A stretch of DNA of 64,000 nt from Paenibacillaceae bacterium (GTDB taxonomy: Bacteria > Bacillota > Bacilli > Paenibacillales > Paenibacillaceae). The notes beneath the pieces are model-generated. The model did not search any database, was not told where the DNA came from, and worked only from the letters and a program-made list of their open reading frames with translations. The translations under genes were made by a program, and so were the position numbers. Location of the stretch: the NCBI GenBank assembly GCA_004134985.1, contig REGQ01000027.1, forward strand, positions 1 to 64,000, written 5' to 3'. Positions 17,521 through 26,191 of this stretch are shown here, one piece after another; the first letter of the stretch is position 1; each line of letters opens with the position of its first letter.

Positions 17521-18125
17521 TACCGCTTACTGCGCCTGCTGGATCGTGCAGCGTTTTTCAGTGCTGGCCGTACACTGTGTTGCCTTGGCTGTCGGGGCTT
17601 TTTACCTTTTGGCAGCCAAACGTTTTTCGCCGTACCGCTGCCGCCAACGGCGTGCTGCTGTCGCGTTCCTTTGCTCTCTATGGCAGAGTTCGTGCCGCCT
17701 GTACTGTAAGTCCCGCCGCCGCTGGCTACCTGAGTTGCGGCAGCGCCCTGCTGTCCTTTGGGAAGTTTGACACTTTGATCATTAATAACCACGACGACTT
17801 CCTTGCCGCTGCGTCTCGTCATGAATGGTGAATTTCCCCCTCGGGTGCGGCGTCCCTTTCCGTAAATATTTTTGGCTTTCCCTCCTGCTCCGACACTTTG
17901 CTGCTGCTGTGTATAGGGCGAATTGATCGCCGCATTGTTCCCGGCTGCGCTGCTGCGTCCGGCACCACTTGAAATTTGGGTTGTATTCGGGGCATTCGTA
18001 AACTGGCGGTTTACAACAAATACAAATCGATCAATGCCAGGCAGCGGCGATTTAGCGACCATGCGCCTGTTCCCTTTTTGAATGATAATGGTAAGCAGAT
18101 CAGGTTTTTTTGCCAACTCTATCAT
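17520..18125 (-). CDS. repetitive Gly/Ser/Gln-rich basic protein, unknown function
   Basis: Encodes up to 201 residues. The start is uncertain: GGGAG touches the ATG at 18125, while a TTG three codons later has better spacing. After an N-terminal domain (KPDLLTIIIQKGNRRMVAKS) come two versions of one module: TTQISSGAGRSSAAGNNAAI...QQQQSVGAGGKAKNIY and ATQVASGGGTYSTGGTNSAI...RQQHAVGGSGTAKNVW, separated by EVVVVINDQSVKLPKG. The C-terminus is strongly basic (KGKKPRQPRQHS...SSRRSKR). It has no signal peptide. The composition recalls spore-coat or spore-surface proteins, but that is inference only. Confidence 0.55.
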   Translation of the reverse strand: MIELAKKPDLLTIIIQKGNRRMVAKSPLPGIDRFVFVVNRQFTNAPNTTQISSGAGRSSAAGNNAAINSPYTQQQQSVGAGGKAKNIYGKGRRTRGGNSPFMTRRSGKEVVVVINDQSVKLPKGQQGAAATQVASGGGTYSTGGTNSAIESKGTRQQHAVGGSGTAKNVWLPKGKKPRQPRQHSVRPALKNAARSSRRSKR

Positions 18126-18410
18126 CTCCCATTCTTTCAGCGGTTTTGTAAATCATATGTTCCCGCCGAAAAATGGTCAGTGGCAGCAGCCCGTCAACAT
18201 GTTGTTTTAGTCGAAAAGTCCACAGCAAATGACGGTGGCATCTTGTCCTGTTCAACAATATGGGGCATCAACTATCAGTTTTCTTTCCGCTGTGCGCAGC
18301 TTTTAGTAGAATATTATTATAAAATCACAATGAATTGAGCAGAAAGGGTGCTGGCTGTAGCTAACGCGATATCCATATTTAGCAGTCAATCGAACAGGGG
18401 AGGAAAACAA

Positions 18411-19487
18411 ATGCTGCATATTGTTAACGGGGATACAGTGGCTGATAAGCTGCGGCAGGGCGTGGTGCAAGGAGATATTCTTGTATGGCGGGAGGTCTAT
18501 CCGCATGGTCCGGTATTCGCAGAAGTGACGGCTTTAGGAAGCGCAGGTGCAGCCGGAGGGATGGAATACAGCGCGGCGGAACGGTCAGCCGCGGCTGATA
18601 TTGAAGACCATCAGCGCCAGGCTCGGGCGAAATATCTGCAGCAAACGATGGGTATTCCCTTGGACGAATATAGCAAGATTAGTAAAGAGCAGCAACGGTC
18701 GTTGTCTGCGTTTCGCAACTATGACGAAGTGGTGTTGTGGTTTGAGCATGATTTGTTCGATCAGACGATGTTATGCTATTTGCTCCATTGGTTTGCGGGC
18801 CAGTCGTTGGGAGCAACCAGACTCAGCCTGCTGTCGATTGGGGAATATGCGGGAATCGAGCCGTTCCGGGGGCTAGGCCAGCTTTCTGTCCACCAGCTCG
18901 GCAAGTTGTCTGGGACATGGCAGGCGATTGGGACAAGGGAATTGGAGCTGGGCAAATCGTTGTGGCAAGCGTATACGGCATCGAGTCCGGAAGCGCTGAG
19001 TCAGTTGCTGCGGGAAGATACTTCCGCGCTGCCGTTTGCCTATGATGCCTTCCAAACCCACTTGTCCCGTTTCCCTTCCAATTATAATGGACTCGGCATC
19101 GTCGAGCAGACGACACTGGAAATAGTCAATGACGGCATTCATGCTCCGAATCGCTTGTTCGGGCAAGTAGGCGACCGGCTTCATCAGCTCGGAATGGGCG
19201 ATTTGCAGTATTGGCACATTTTGCGACGAATGACACAAGCGCCGTGCCCGCTGCTGCACATTCAAGGCATTAAGCAGTTGCCTTCCTTTGACGAACCGGC
19301 AATTTCGCTTGAGGACGGCGAGGTTGTGCTCACCTCACTCGGCAAGCGGGTGCTGCGCGGCGAAGCGGATTGGGTCTTGCTGCAAGGGATAGATGAATGG
19401 GTCGGCGGCGTGCATGTGCAGGGGGAATGTCCGCGGTGGCGGTGGGATGGCGCCCGGGGCCAGATCGTTGATGCAGATGTAAAGTAA
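18411..19487 (+). CDS. DUF1835 (and probable DUF3658) domain protein
   Basis: Encodes 358 residues from the ATG at 18411 behind GGGGAGGAAAACAA; the frame is open further upstream but without an RBS. The start MLHIVNGDTVADKLRQGVVQ followed by GDILVWREVYPHGPVF is the DUF1835 signature, with YDEVVLWFEHDLFDQTMLCY completing that domain (1-135). The second half (about 180-358) holds the DUF3658-like helical part, including LTSLGKRVLRGEADWVLL. Cytoplasmic, biochemical role unknown in the family. Stands alone, 70 bp before the two-component system. Confidence 0.8.
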   Translation: MLHIVNGDTVADKLRQGVVQGDILVWREVYPHGPVFAEVTALGSAGAAGGMEYSAAERSAAADIEDHQRQARAKYLQQTMGIPLDEYSKISKEQQRSLSAFRNYDEVVLWFEHDLFDQTMLCYLLHWFAGQSLGATRLSLLSIGEYAGIEPFRGLGQLSVHQLGKLSGTWQAIGTRELELGKSLWQAYTASSPEALSQLLREDTSALPFAYDAFQTHLSRFPSNYNGLGIVEQTTLEIVNDGIHAPNRLFGQVGDRLHQLGMGDLQYWHILRRMTQAPCPLLHIQGIKQLPSFDEPAISLEDGEVVLTSLGKRVLRGEADWVLLQGIDEWVGGVHVQGECPRWRWDGARGQIVDADVK

Positions 19488-19555
19488 TGCCCGGACAATC
19501 ATAATATGCAAGAGCAGATACAACATTTGGAAGGGTGAAGGAGTGCAGCACAGCA

Positions 19556-20236
19556 ATGGCTAAAATACTCATTGTGGATGACGATGCCAATATTCGTGAG
19601 CTTATAAGCCTATACTTGCAAAATGAAGGTTTTGACATCGTGGAGGCTGAAAATGGTGAGGACGCGCTCGCTATGATCCAGAGATCGGGCATCCAATTGG
19701 TTATTCTAGATATTATGATGCCGCTGATGGACGGCTGGGATTTATGCAGGGAGATCAGAAAGCTGGATATGGACCTTCCCCTTCTGATGGTGACAGCCAA
19801 AGGGGAAGCGGCGCATAGGGTGAAAGGCTTTCAGCTCGGGAGCGATGACTATTTGACAAAGCCTTTCCATCCGATGGAACTTGTGATGAGAGTCAAGTCG
19901 CTGCTGAAACGGTACCGCATTGCCTTGTCACAGACGATTCAGCTTGGCGGCATTGTACTGAACGGCCAAACCTACAAGGTCATCCGCGGCAGCGAGGAAT
20001 TAACCTTGCCTCTGAAGGAATTCGAACTGCTGTTCAAGCTCGCCAGTCATCCGGGGCAAATCTTCACTCGGGAAGCGCTCATCGTGCAGATTTGGGGGAT
20101 GGATTACGAAGGAGACGACCGGACTGTCGATGTGCATATTAAAAGGTTGCGGCAGCGGTTCGCCGATGATTCGCAGCATTTTCATATTGAAACGGCCCGC
20201 AGTCTCGGCTACCGGCTAGTGGTGAATGCCGAATGA
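19556..20236 (+). CDS. OmpR-family response regulator
   Basis: Encodes 226 residues from the ATG at 19556 (a GTG at 19535 is possible). The receiver domain (1-115) has the acidic pair VDDDANIREL, phospho-acceptor Asp in LVILDIMMPLMDGWDL, switch residue in LMVTAKGEA and the conserved Lys in SDDYLTKPFHP. The winged-helix output domain (about 130-224) has LPLKEFELLFKLASHPGQIF and DDRTVDVHIKRLRQRF. The stop overlaps the kinase start (ATGA). A cytoplasmic transcription factor activated by its partner kinase. Confidence 0.93.
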   Translation: MAKILIVDDDANIRELISLYLQNEGFDIVEAENGEDALAMIQRSGIQLVILDIMMPLMDGWDLCREIRKLDMDLPLLMVTAKGEAAHRVKGFQLGSDDYLTKPFHPMELVMRVKSLLKRYRIALSQTIQLGGIVLNGQTYKVIRGSEELTLPLKEFELLFKLASHPGQIFTREALIVQIWGMDYEGDDRTVDVHIKRLRQRFADDSQHFHIETARSLGYRLVVNAE

Positions 20237-21618
20237 AGACATTATATGTCCGGGTCGTTCTGACATTTCTAGTCGTCATTGTTATTGGTCTGCTCTCGTC
20301 CTTTGTTATTGGATTTGCCCTCTTCCAGCAGAAGCTGAACAATTTGGGCCAGAGCGACATGATTGTCGCAGGTGACAAGATTGTCCAGCTTTCTCAGCAG
20401 ACACAGTACGGGGAGCTCGACAGCTTCATGACCAATGTCTCGGCGTTAACCTCCTATTCCCTTCTGCTCTTCAACGACTCCGGTGAGAAAAAATCGTACG
20501 GAACAGCGCACAAAGGGGAGACAGTTTCACCGGAATCGGTTCAGCATGTGCTGAACGGCGAATCTTATCGGTCGGCGACCAAGTCGGTTGACGAATTGTA
20601 TGTGGGCTTGCCGCTGCAGTTCGAGGGCAAACAATATGCGTTGATCATACTGACTTCCTCCAAAAACGAAGCAGCGATCATTCAATTGGTCGTGACTATT
20701 CTGCTCCTCGTGCTCATCATCGGGAGCTTGTGTATCCTGGTTGCCGCCCGATATTTGGTGAAGCCGATCCAAGCGTTGACGAAAGCGACCAAGCGGCTTG
20801 CAAAGGGTAACTTTGATGTGGCATTAAAAGTAAAGCGCAAGGACGAATTAGGTGCGCTCGCACAAAGTTTTAATGAGATGGCGAGCGAGCTCAAGCAACT
20901 GGAACGGATGCGGCAGGATTTTGTCTCCAATGTATCGCATGAAATTCAATCGCCGCTGACCTCCATCTCCGGATTCGCTGAGGCGTTGAAGTCAGATCAT
21001 CTGGTTGCCGCAGAGCGTCGCGGCCGGTATCTGGATATTATTGTGACAGAAAGCGAACGGCTGTCTAGATTAAGCGATAATCTGTTGAAGCTGGCATCGC
21101 TCGAATCGGAGCATCATCCTTTTGAAGCGCGCACTTTCAATCTTGACGAGCAGATCAGGCAAGTTGTGGTGAGCTGTGAACCGCTGTGGGCAGCCAAGCA
21201 TCTTCATCTGGATCTGAATTTGCCCTCTGCGCTCAAAATAACGGCCGACCCGGACCAGCTTAACCAAGTCTGGATGAATTTGCTGGGCAACAGCATCAAG
21301 TTCACCCCGGAAGGGGGAACGATCGCGATTGGGCTTGCGCCGGAGGGAAAGGGATATACGATCACAATAACCGATTCGGGAATTGGCATTCCGGCGGCAG
21401 ATCTGGGGCATATTTTCGACCGCTTTTACAAAGCCGACCGATCGCGTCGCAGTGGCAGCGGCAGCGGGTTGGGGCTCGCCATTGTCAAACAGATCATTGC
21501 TCTCCATCACGGCGACATCGAAGTGGAACGTGCGGATGTGAAAGGCACGAAGGTGACGGTTAAGCTTCCAAGACTTCACCACGCCGACCGCGAGCAGCCA
21601 GAGATATTACGCGGTTAG
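20233..21618 (+). CDS. sensor histidine kinase
   Basis: Encodes 461 residues. Two membrane helices (about 5-28 and 150-172) bracket an extracytoplasmic sensor of about 120 residues. HAMP follows (RYLVKPIQALTKATKRLAKG), then the HisKA domain with phospho-acceptor in FVSNVSHEIQSPLTSISGF and the ATPase domain with N-box LNQVWMNLLGNSIKFTP, G1 DSGIGIPAADL, F-box FDRFYKADRS and G2 GSGLGLAIVKQ. All catalytic motifs are present. Translationally coupled to the regulator. The signal is unknown; the S41 protease gene 165 bp downstream is a possible target. Confidence 0.93.
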   Translation: MKTLYVRVVLTFLVVIVIGLLSSFVIGFALFQQKLNNLGQSDMIVAGDKIVQLSQQTQYGELDSFMTNVSALTSYSLLLFNDSGEKKSYGTAHKGETVSPESVQHVLNGESYRSATKSVDELYVGLPLQFEGKQYALIILTSSKNEAAIIQLVVTILLLVLIIGSLCILVAARYLVKPIQALTKATKRLAKGNFDVALKVKRKDELGALAQSFNEMASELKQLERMRQDFVSNVSHEIQSPLTSISGFAEALKSDHLVAAERRGRYLDIIVTESERLSRLSDNLLKLASLESEHHPFEARTFNLDEQIRQVVVSCEPLWAAKHLHLDLNLPSALKITADPDQLNQVWMNLLGNSIKFTPEGGTIAIGLAPEGKGYTITITDSGIGIPAADLGHIFDRFYKADRSRRSGSGSGLGLAIVKQIIALHHGDIEVERADVKGTKVTVKLPRLHHADREQPEILRG

Positions 21619-21782
21619 TCCCCCACGAAAGGCTGTCTACGATGCCCGAGTAGTAAGAACTGGGCGGAAAAAGGTTAGTATCGGTACTTGAAACCGCTGG
21701 TTAGCACCAGTTCATGCTCCGTTCATATTTCTTTCCTAAGCTTTTAGAGTAACGTTAATTATGACAAGGTGGGGGAAGACTT

Positions 21783-23480
21783 ATGAGCATGTTAAGCAAT
21801 CTGTTCGCAGGATTCAAATGGTTCACGGTGTTTGAGATCATCTTATTTGTGATCAATTTGACTGTGTTGGTGCGGTACGCCATACCTGTCCGAAAATGCT
21901 GGAGGTGGGTCGATTTTTTGCCGGCTGTCAGCCTTATTGTCGCTATTGCAAGTGTTTTGTATGGCGATACCAGCTTGCTGGCTATCGTGTTCTACACGCT
22001 GACCGCAGTAATTTTCTTATGCACCGTGAAGCGGATGTTCAAGCCAATTCGTCAAACTGCGTCTCCCAAGCGCCGGCTGCTGCGAACGATTTTGTGCCTG
22101 TGCGGCACTATTCCGCTCGTGCTCGCCTTCATGTTCGCCGGGGAACTGCGTTATAATCCGGTCAGCCACTTCAGTGAAATGAGCTACTCCCAGGCTTTTA
22201 TCCAGTTGAATGAGCGGTTAGCCAGCGAGTACCCTTTCGGGGATTGGAAGCAGGTGGATTGGGATGAGTTGAAACGGGAGTATACGCCTTTGTTTCAGCA
22301 AGCGGAGCAGGAGCATAACAAGGAGCTGTATTACACAACGTTAAGAGAGTACCTTTTCTCCTTCCGGGACGGACATATCAAGATTGTGAACGAAGATTTA
22401 TACAACGGGAACAAGGTATTCAGGCAAGAAGTCGGCGGGGGATTCGGGATAAGCACGCTGCAGTTGGATAACGGCAAGGTGATGATCAATTTGGTGCTGG
22501 AAGGCAGTCCTGCTGACCGCAGCGGAATCAAACCTGGCGACGAGATTGTGGAATGGAACGGCCAGTCTGCGCAAGCAGCCTATCGCAACATCCGCTGGAG
22601 CGAAAATCCGATGGCGACTACGGGAGATCAGCGGTATAACCAAGGGAGATTCATGGCGCGAGCGCCAGTCGGAACGGACATCAAAGTGGCGTACAGGAGC
22701 GCGGACAGCAACAAACTTAAGACGGCAATGCTAACAGCCTACGACGATGATTACGAGACTTTGAAGAAGACCAAGCTGAAGCTGAAGCCCACAGATGCGC
22801 CGGTTGAAGGGCGATTGATGGACAACGGATACGGATATGTCAAAATAAGATATTTTCTGTCGAGCGATACCATGCCTGACCCTGTATTGGCTCTGGAAAA
22901 GCTATTGGAGGAATTCAGAGACAAAGGCATCAAAGGGCTGATTGTTGATGTCCGTAACAATCCGGGGGGCGACGATGATCTTGTGTCAGCAATGGCGGGC
23001 TTGCTGGTTAGTGAGGAGCGGCACTATGAAGATGTCAGCTACTATAGCCATCTCACCGGAAGGTTCGAGATTAATTCCAGCGAGACTCGTACCATTAAGC
23101 CTGCAAAGTCCGGCTACAAGGGCAAAACGGCCATTCTAATCAACCATAATACCGCCAGTTCAGGAGAAGGACTGCCCTTACTGTTGCGCGGGCTTCCTCA
23201 TACTAGAGTGGTCGGGTTTACTTCTACCAATGGTTCCTTTGGTGTGGTCACAAGCCCGATTCAGGTCGAAATGCCGGAAGGTTACCTTCTCCGTTTCCCA
23301 GATGGAAGGGCGCTGAACGCAGACAAAGTAATTCAAGGCGACAGTAACGGAAAGGGAGAGGGCGGGGCAGAGCCAGATATCAAAATCCCTTTAAATGAAC
23401 AGACCTTTGCGGAAAAGTACATCAAGGGACAAGATGTTGAACTTCAAGCTGCCGTGGAGGCGCTGGAGCAGATAAACTGA
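21783..23480 (+). CDS. multi-pass membrane S41-family (tail-specific) peptidase with PDZ domain
   Basis: Encodes 565 residues from an ATG behind GGTGGGGGA. Residues 1-125 contain four hydrophobic helices, unlike usual CtpA proteins that have one. Residues about 215-300 form a PDZ domain (GGGFGISTLQLDNGKVMINL, SPADRSGIKPGDEIVEWNG). The S41 core follows, with GYVKIRYFLSSDTMPDP, IKGLIVDVRNNPGGDDDLVS and the nucleophile region LINHNTASSGEGLPLLLRGL, where the Ser after the TA/S is the likely catalytic residue. The protease should face outside. Preceded by a two-component system on the same strand. Confidence 0.85.
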   Translation: MSMLSNLFAGFKWFTVFEIILFVINLTVLVRYAIPVRKCWRWVDFLPAVSLIVAIASVLYGDTSLLAIVFYTLTAVIFLCTVKRMFKPIRQTASPKRRLLRTILCLCGTIPLVLAFMFAGELRYNPVSHFSEMSYSQAFIQLNERLASEYPFGDWKQVDWDELKREYTPLFQQAEQEHNKELYYTTLREYLFSFRDGHIKIVNEDLYNGNKVFRQEVGGGFGISTLQLDNGKVMINLVLEGSPADRSGIKPGDEIVEWNGQSAQAAYRNIRWSENPMATTGDQRYNQGRFMARAPVGTDIKVAYRSADSNKLKTAMLTAYDDDYETLKKTKLKLKPTDAPVEGRLMDNGYGYVKIRYFLSSDTMPDPVLALEKLLEEFRDKGIKGLIVDVRNNPGGDDDLVSAMAGLLVSEERHYEDVSYYSHLTGRFEINSSETRTIKPAKSGYKGKTAILINHNTASSGEGLPLLLRGLPHTRVVGFTSTNGSFGVVTSPIQVEMPEGYLLRFPDGRALNADKVIQGDSNGKGEGGAEPDIKIPLNEQTFAEKYIKGQDVELQAAVEALEQIN

Positions 23481-23725
23481 CGGATCTAACATCTCAGGCA
23501 TAGGTGATGCAGATTGTTTCAGGTGAAACAACCCCCATCCAAATGGACAGGGGGTACACTTGTGTTTTGCGTTAAAAAATAGATGTATTCAATGTGTGAG
23601 GCTAGTGGTCCAAATATGGAAATTTGGCGGACAGAGAATCCCTAAAGTGGGACAGACTCCGCCATTTGGTAACTTTGGCGGACCCCCGTTCCGTTGTATG
23701 CGCCGAATACCCCAGTTTCACGCGA

Positions 23726-24799
23726 TTAGTCGCGCAGTTCAACTGTCCATCCGAATGAATCGGGGAGGGTGCCGCGCTGGATGCCGGTCAGCGTTTCATA
23801 AATTTTGCGGGAAAGCTCGCCGGTGCGTCCATCGCCAAGCACCATCTTCCGACCTTGCCAGCCGAGCTCGCCAATCGGGGAAATAACCGCCGCTGTGCCG
23901 GTGCCAAAAGCTTCAATCAATTCGCCGCTTTCCCATGCTGCCGCCAGCTCATCGATGGAGATTGCCCGTTCTTCCACTTTGACATTCCAGTCGTTCAGCA
24001 AATGCAGGACGGAGTTCCGTGTTACGCCGGCCAGGATGCTGCCGTTCAAGGCTGGTGTAACGACGGTATCGCCGATTCGGAAAAACACGTTCATGCTCCC
24101 GACTTCTTCAATATATTTGTGATGCACGCCATCCAGCCACATTACCTGAGAGTATCCTTCACTTCCTGCTTCCTGTTGTGCCTTCAAACCTGCCGCGTAA
24201 TTGCCTGCTGTTTTGGCTGCGCCTACGCCGCCGGCGACAGCTCTTACATATTCAGACTCCACATAAATTTTGACAGGGTGAATGCCTTCCTCATAGTAGG
24301 ATCCAACTGCAGATAAAATAACCATAAACTTGTATTCCAAGGAAGGCGAAACGCCAAGCGTTGCTTCTGTAGCAATCACGAATGGGCGGATATAGAGCGA
24401 ATTTTCAATCCCTGACGGCATCCAGTCCCGATCGATCAGCACGAGCTGACGAACAGCTTCCAGGTACATTTCCTCATCAACTGGCGGGATGCTCAGCCGG
24501 TCATTGGAAAGATTAAGACGCTTGATATTTTGATCCGGCCGAAAAGTCAAGATCCGGCCATCTGGTGCCTCATAGGCTTTCATGCCTTCAAATACAGTCT
24601 GTCCATAATGAAAAACCTTGGCTGCCGGATCAAGGGTAATCGGCTGATAAGGCACAATTCGCGGCTGATGCCAGCCGATTGCTGCATTGTATTCCATGAT
24701 GAACATATGATCGGTAAACACTTTGCCAAAACCAAGCTGGTCTGCAGCGGTTTTTGTTTTCTTCTCGGTGCTTTTATGCACTGCAATTGTTCTGTCCAT
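23726..24799 (-). CDS. ilvE: branched-chain amino acid aminotransferase
   Basis: Encodes 357 residues from the ATG at 24799 (TAGGAAA just before; the TTG at 24817 is rejected). The PLP-binding lysine lies in AGGVGAAKTAGNYAAGLKAQ. Class-IV signature residues are in EEVGSMNVFFRIGDTVVTPA and GSILAGVTRNSVLHLL, and the phosphate-binding region is AFGTGTAAVISPIG. The length and the HYGQTVFEGMKAYEAPDG motif match the eukaryote/Bacillus-type BCAT. It transfers amino groups between branched-chain amino acids and 2-oxoglutarate. Divergent from a LysR-type gene that may control it. Confidence 0.93.
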   Translation of the reverse strand: MDRTIAVHKSTEKKTKTAADQLGFGKVFTDHMFIMEYNAAIGWHQPRIVPYQPITLDPAAKVFHYGQTVFEGMKAYEAPDGRILTFRPDQNIKRLNLSNDRLSIPPVDEEMYLEAVRQLVLIDRDWMPSGIENSLYIRPFVIATEATLGVSPSLEYKFMVILSAVGSYYEEGIHPVKIYVESEYVRAVAGGVGAAKTAGNYAAGLKAQQEAGSEGYSQVMWLDGVHHKYIEEVGSMNVFFRIGDTVVTPALNGSILAGVTRNSVLHLLNDWNVKVEERAISIDELAAAWESGELIEAFGTGTAAVISPIGELGWQGRKMVLGDGRTGELSRKIYETLTGIQRGTLPDSFGWTVELRD

Positions 24800-24920
24800 T
24801 TTCCTACCGTCTCCCAACGTATGCGAATTCAGCTATCGCCGATTATAGCGCTTTATTATCTGATACTTGAATTATAACAATGTAGGACGTATATTGAAAA
24901 TATCTGATTTGTCGGTAAAT

Positions 24921-24937
24921 CATACCTTCCAGGTATG
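24921..24937. promoter_or_regulatory. palindrome in the BCAT/LysR divergent region
   Basis: CATACCT-TCC-AGGTATG is a 7-bp perfect dyad with a 3-bp centre, lying 16 bp before the LysR start codon, in the 153-bp region that separates it from the divergent aminotransferase gene. LysR proteins bind dyads here (T-N11-A in this one: the central bases fit ATACCTTCCAGGTAT). Position favours autoregulation. Confidence 0.45.
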
Positions 24938-24952
24938 AAGGGGGGCTTGTGG

Positions 24953-26191
24953 ATGGATATTCGCCAAATGCGCTATTTTCTTGAAATTGCGAATGAGGGG
25001 CAAATTACGCGTGCAGCCAAAAAACTGAATATGGAACAGCCGCCGCTCAGCCGCCAGTTGAAACTGATGGAAGAAGAACTGGGCGTCACACTGTTCGACC
25101 GGAGCGGGAAAGGGCTGCGCTTGACGCCAGCAGGGGAATTGCTTCGCAAAAAAGCGGACGGGCTGCTGTTGCAGTTTCACGAAACGTTGAGAGAAGTAAA
25201 AGAACTGGATGCCGGTGTGCGCGGCAAACTATCCATTGGGGCGGTCATGTCCTGTATTTCGTTGCTGCCTCCCAAAATTAAAGTGTTCTCCGAGCGCTAT
25301 CCGCAAGTCACTTTTAGCATTCAGGAGGGAGATCACTTTCTGCTGGCTGAACAACTGGAGAAGCAGAACATCGACCTGATCTTGACCCGCCTGCCATTCG
25401 AGGCCGTGTCGGAAACCCAGCCTTATGAAGTGATAAAGCTGCCCTCAGATCCGTTCGTAGCGGTGCTGCCCCGTTCCTGGGTCAATCGGCAAGTGAACTA
25501 TCCAGCCGATGGAGAAGTGGGCGAGCTGGCCGATGATCCTATCCAAGGGGAAGCGGGCAGACCAGCCGATGATCGTATCCATGGGGAAGTGGGCAGGCCA
25601 GCCGATGATCGTATCCAAGGGGAAGCGGGCAGGCCAACCGATGATCGTATCCAAGGGGAAGCGGGCAAGCCAGCCGATGATCGTATCCATGGGAAAGCGG
25701 GCAGACCAGCCGATGATCGTATCCACGGGGAAGCGGGCAGGCCAACCCATGATCCTATCCATGGGGAAGCTTCTGCCCATGAGAAAGAGCACAGGGCAGA
25801 TCGTGACCCTGTGCGAGGGCAGCAGCATGGCGCGCTGCTTCCGGAAGCGGTCGATGTGCGGCAGTTGGCAGCCTATCCCTTCCTGACGCTGAAAACGGAC
25901 AAAACCGTCGGGATGCATGAACAGTTGCTCCAGCAGTTTCGCCAGTTTGGAGAAGAGCCGCGCATTCTCTGCGAATGCTCAAGCGTAGCGATCATTGTTG
26001 CGCTCGTGGCCGCAGGCATCGGCGCGACTATTTTGCCGAAATCGGTCATGGCTTCGTTTGCATTTCCTGATATTGTCGCGGTGCCGATTTCAGGCCCAGG
26101 TTTCGAGTCGAAAGTAGGCATTGTGTGGCTCAAAAACCGTTACTTGCCGACAAGCGCCCAGCAATTTATCGACACTTTTCTGGAGGGCTAG
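24953..26191 (+). CDS. LysR-family regulator with a tandem-repeat insertion
   Basis: Encodes 412 residues from ATG 24953 behind AAGGGGGG. The N-terminus is a normal LysR winged helix (MDIRQMRYFLEIANEGQITR, AAKKLNMEQPPLSRQLKLME). The effector-binding domain begins at about 90 (GKLSIGAVMSCISLLPPKI) and is interrupted at residues 188-271 by seven 12-residue repeats of the type EAGRPADDRIHG, plus a charged flank to about 300. The domain resumes with YPFLTLKTDKTVGMHEQLLQ and ends AGIGATILPKSVM. Ordinary LysR proteins are near 300 residues, so about 110 are extra. The insertion falls in a loop before the second subdomain, so it may be tolerated. Divergent from ilvE. Confidence 0.85.
   Translation: MDIRQMRYFLEIANEGQITRAAKKLNMEQPPLSRQLKLMEEELGVTLFDRSGKGLRLTPAGELLRKKADGLLLQFHETLREVKELDAGVRGKLSIGAVMSCISLLPPKIKVFSERYPQVTFSIQEGDHFLLAEQLEKQNIDLILTRLPFEAVSETQPYEVIKLPSDPFVAVLPRSWVNRQVNYPADGEVGELADDPIQGEAGRPADDRIHGEVGRPADDRIQGEAGRPTDDRIQGEAGKPADDRIHGKAGRPADDRIHGEAGRPTHDPIHGEASAHEKEHRADRDPVRGQQHGALLPEAVDVRQLAAYPFLTLKTDKTVGMHEQLLQQFRQFGEEPRILCECSSVAIIVALVAAGIGATILPKSVMASFAFPDIVAVPISGPGFESKVGIVWLKNRYLPTSAQQFIDTFLEG
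25514..25765 (+). repeat. intragenic minisatellite, 7 x 36 bp
   Basis: Seven tandem units of exactly 36 bp, such as GAAGCGGGCAGACCAGCCGA followed by TGATCGTATCCATGGG, run from 25514 to 25765 without interruption. Units differ by one to six bases; the end units differ most, and the inner ones are nearly identical, as with slippage or unequal crossing-over. Because 36 is divisible by 3 the array stays open in several frames on both strands, which creates a spurious minus-strand ORF. Confidence 0.95.

Noticed and set aside
24800-24952. T-box or leucine-responsive leader before the aminotransferase gene
   Set aside because: No T-box sequence (TGGNACCGCG-like) or specifier stem is visible in only 153 bp shared with a divergent gene.
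25445-25918. Minus-strand repetitive 157-residue frame in the LysR gene
   Set aside because: Open only because a 36-bp repeat keeps all frames open; no RBS, and LysR motifs on both sides of the repeat fix the true frame.
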